Below, piece by piece: positions 27,288 through 27,506 of a DNA stretch of 27,506 nucleotides (the first letter of the stretch is position 1; each line of letters starts with the position of its first letter). The notes under the pieces were generated by a model, which searched no databases, was not told the origin of the DNA, and saw nothing but the letters and a program-made list of their open reading frames with translations. Both the position numbers and the translations under genes were made by a program. This DNA comes from Hofstenia miamia (taxonomy: Eukaryota > Xenacoelomorpha > Acoela > Hofsteniidae), in NCBI GenBank assembly GCA_900660155.1, contig CABFPE010001036.1:17462-44967 (forward strand), in the 5' to 3' direction.

Positions 27288-27506
27288 ATGTCGAGACCTC
27301 GCAGATACACGGCTCAGAGAGCTCTTGAAGTACTATCGCAATACAATGAAAGCGATACTGATTCGGAAAACGAGGAAATACCAGAAGATGTGAGACAAGA
27401 ACTAGATCAAGCTTCAGAATATAATGGTAAGACATGCTTCAATATTTGATATGTTGGGCGATATACTAAAACCGATTTTCTTTTTAGGAGATAGCGACCA
27501 GTACTC
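27288..27506 (+). CDS. piggyBac-type transposase, N-terminal exon(s), partial
   Basis: An ATG at 27288 opens MSRPRRYTAQRALEVLSQYN followed by a strongly acidic stretch (ESDTDSENEEIPEDVRQELD) up to 27426. A basic start followed by an acidic, unstructured N-terminus is usual for piggyBac transposases. At 27427-27487 a 61-bp intron is predicted (GTAAGACATG ... TTTTCTTTTTAG, phase 1). Reading through it instead meets a TGA, whereas splicing continues in frame to GDSDQY at the window edge. The first codons and splice sites look undamaged, unlike every other transposon gene here, so this may be a young copy. The catalytic DDD domain is beyond the window, so activity cannot be judged. Confidence 0.65.

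Larger units (their letters stand above)
26840..27506 (+). mobile_element. piggyBac element, 5' portion, running off the window
   Basis: TTAA at 26836-26839 is followed by CACTAGAACTACCGGCGG and the 16-bp palindrome GGTGTCAATTGACACC. The module AGAACTACC...CGGTGTCAATTGACACCT occurs again at 27022-27050, the same way round. Downstream is a spliced-looking transposase start at 27288. The end sequence matches the two MITEs at 6111 and 14076. The right end is outside the window. Confidence 0.8.

Overview
The window looks like AT-rich nuclear DNA from an invertebrate animal; I cannot name the species. Support for an animal comes from spliced-looking exons (a 61-bp GTAAG...TTTTTAG intron in the piggyBac gene at the right end), a thrombospondin type-1 membrane protein, an M13 (neprilysin) exon, and transposons typical of aquatic invertebrates: Penelope-like, copia resembling the GalEa type, Ty3/gypsy, LINE, Tc1, hAT and piggyBac. 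There are no bacterial-type operons, ribosome binding sites or CRISPR arrays.

Host-gene candidates are few. The best is an uninterrupted 306-codon frame at 6646-7566 (minus) for a type II membrane protein with TSP1-like repeats. A single M13 exon lies at about 1613-1851 (minus). A probable terminal exon with a poly(A) signal lies at 10555-10872 (plus). I see no evidence that these three belong to one gene.

Most of the recognisable remainder is decayed mobile DNA. Left to right: a Penelope-like reverse transcriptase (388-1150, plus); a Ty3/gypsy integrase remnant (2660-2925, minus); an orphan GC-rich terminus (3778); a 214-bp piggyBac-type MITE (6111-6324); a copia reverse transcriptase/RNase H remnant with an internal deletion (8344-9420, plus); a LINE reverse transcriptase on the minus strand (11020-12455); a second LINE on the plus strand (13508-14729) split by a 449-bp piggyBac MITE; a stretch of old repeats (14.7-17.1 kb); a nearly full-length Tc1 element with long spaced terminal repeats (19735-21286); several short elements with GC-rich iterated ends (22.9, 23.7, 26.2 and 26.6 kb); a Ty3/gypsy reverse transcriptase remnant (25300-25585, minus); and the start of an intact-looking piggyBac transposase gene (element from 26840, gene from 27288). 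That piggyBac sits inside the BED zinc finger of a hAT transposase.

The region 24.45-25.24 kb needs care. It holds a 97-bp-arm fold-back and an A-N-B-N-A arrangement in which exact duplicates are separated by single N bases, which looks more like scaffolding error than biology.

I found no convincing undescribed system. The clearest biological stories are the dated nested insertions and one piggyBac terminal architecture shared by an apparently coding copy and two non-autonomous copies. The TSP1 protein has a cysteine-rich C-terminal domain that I do not recognise.
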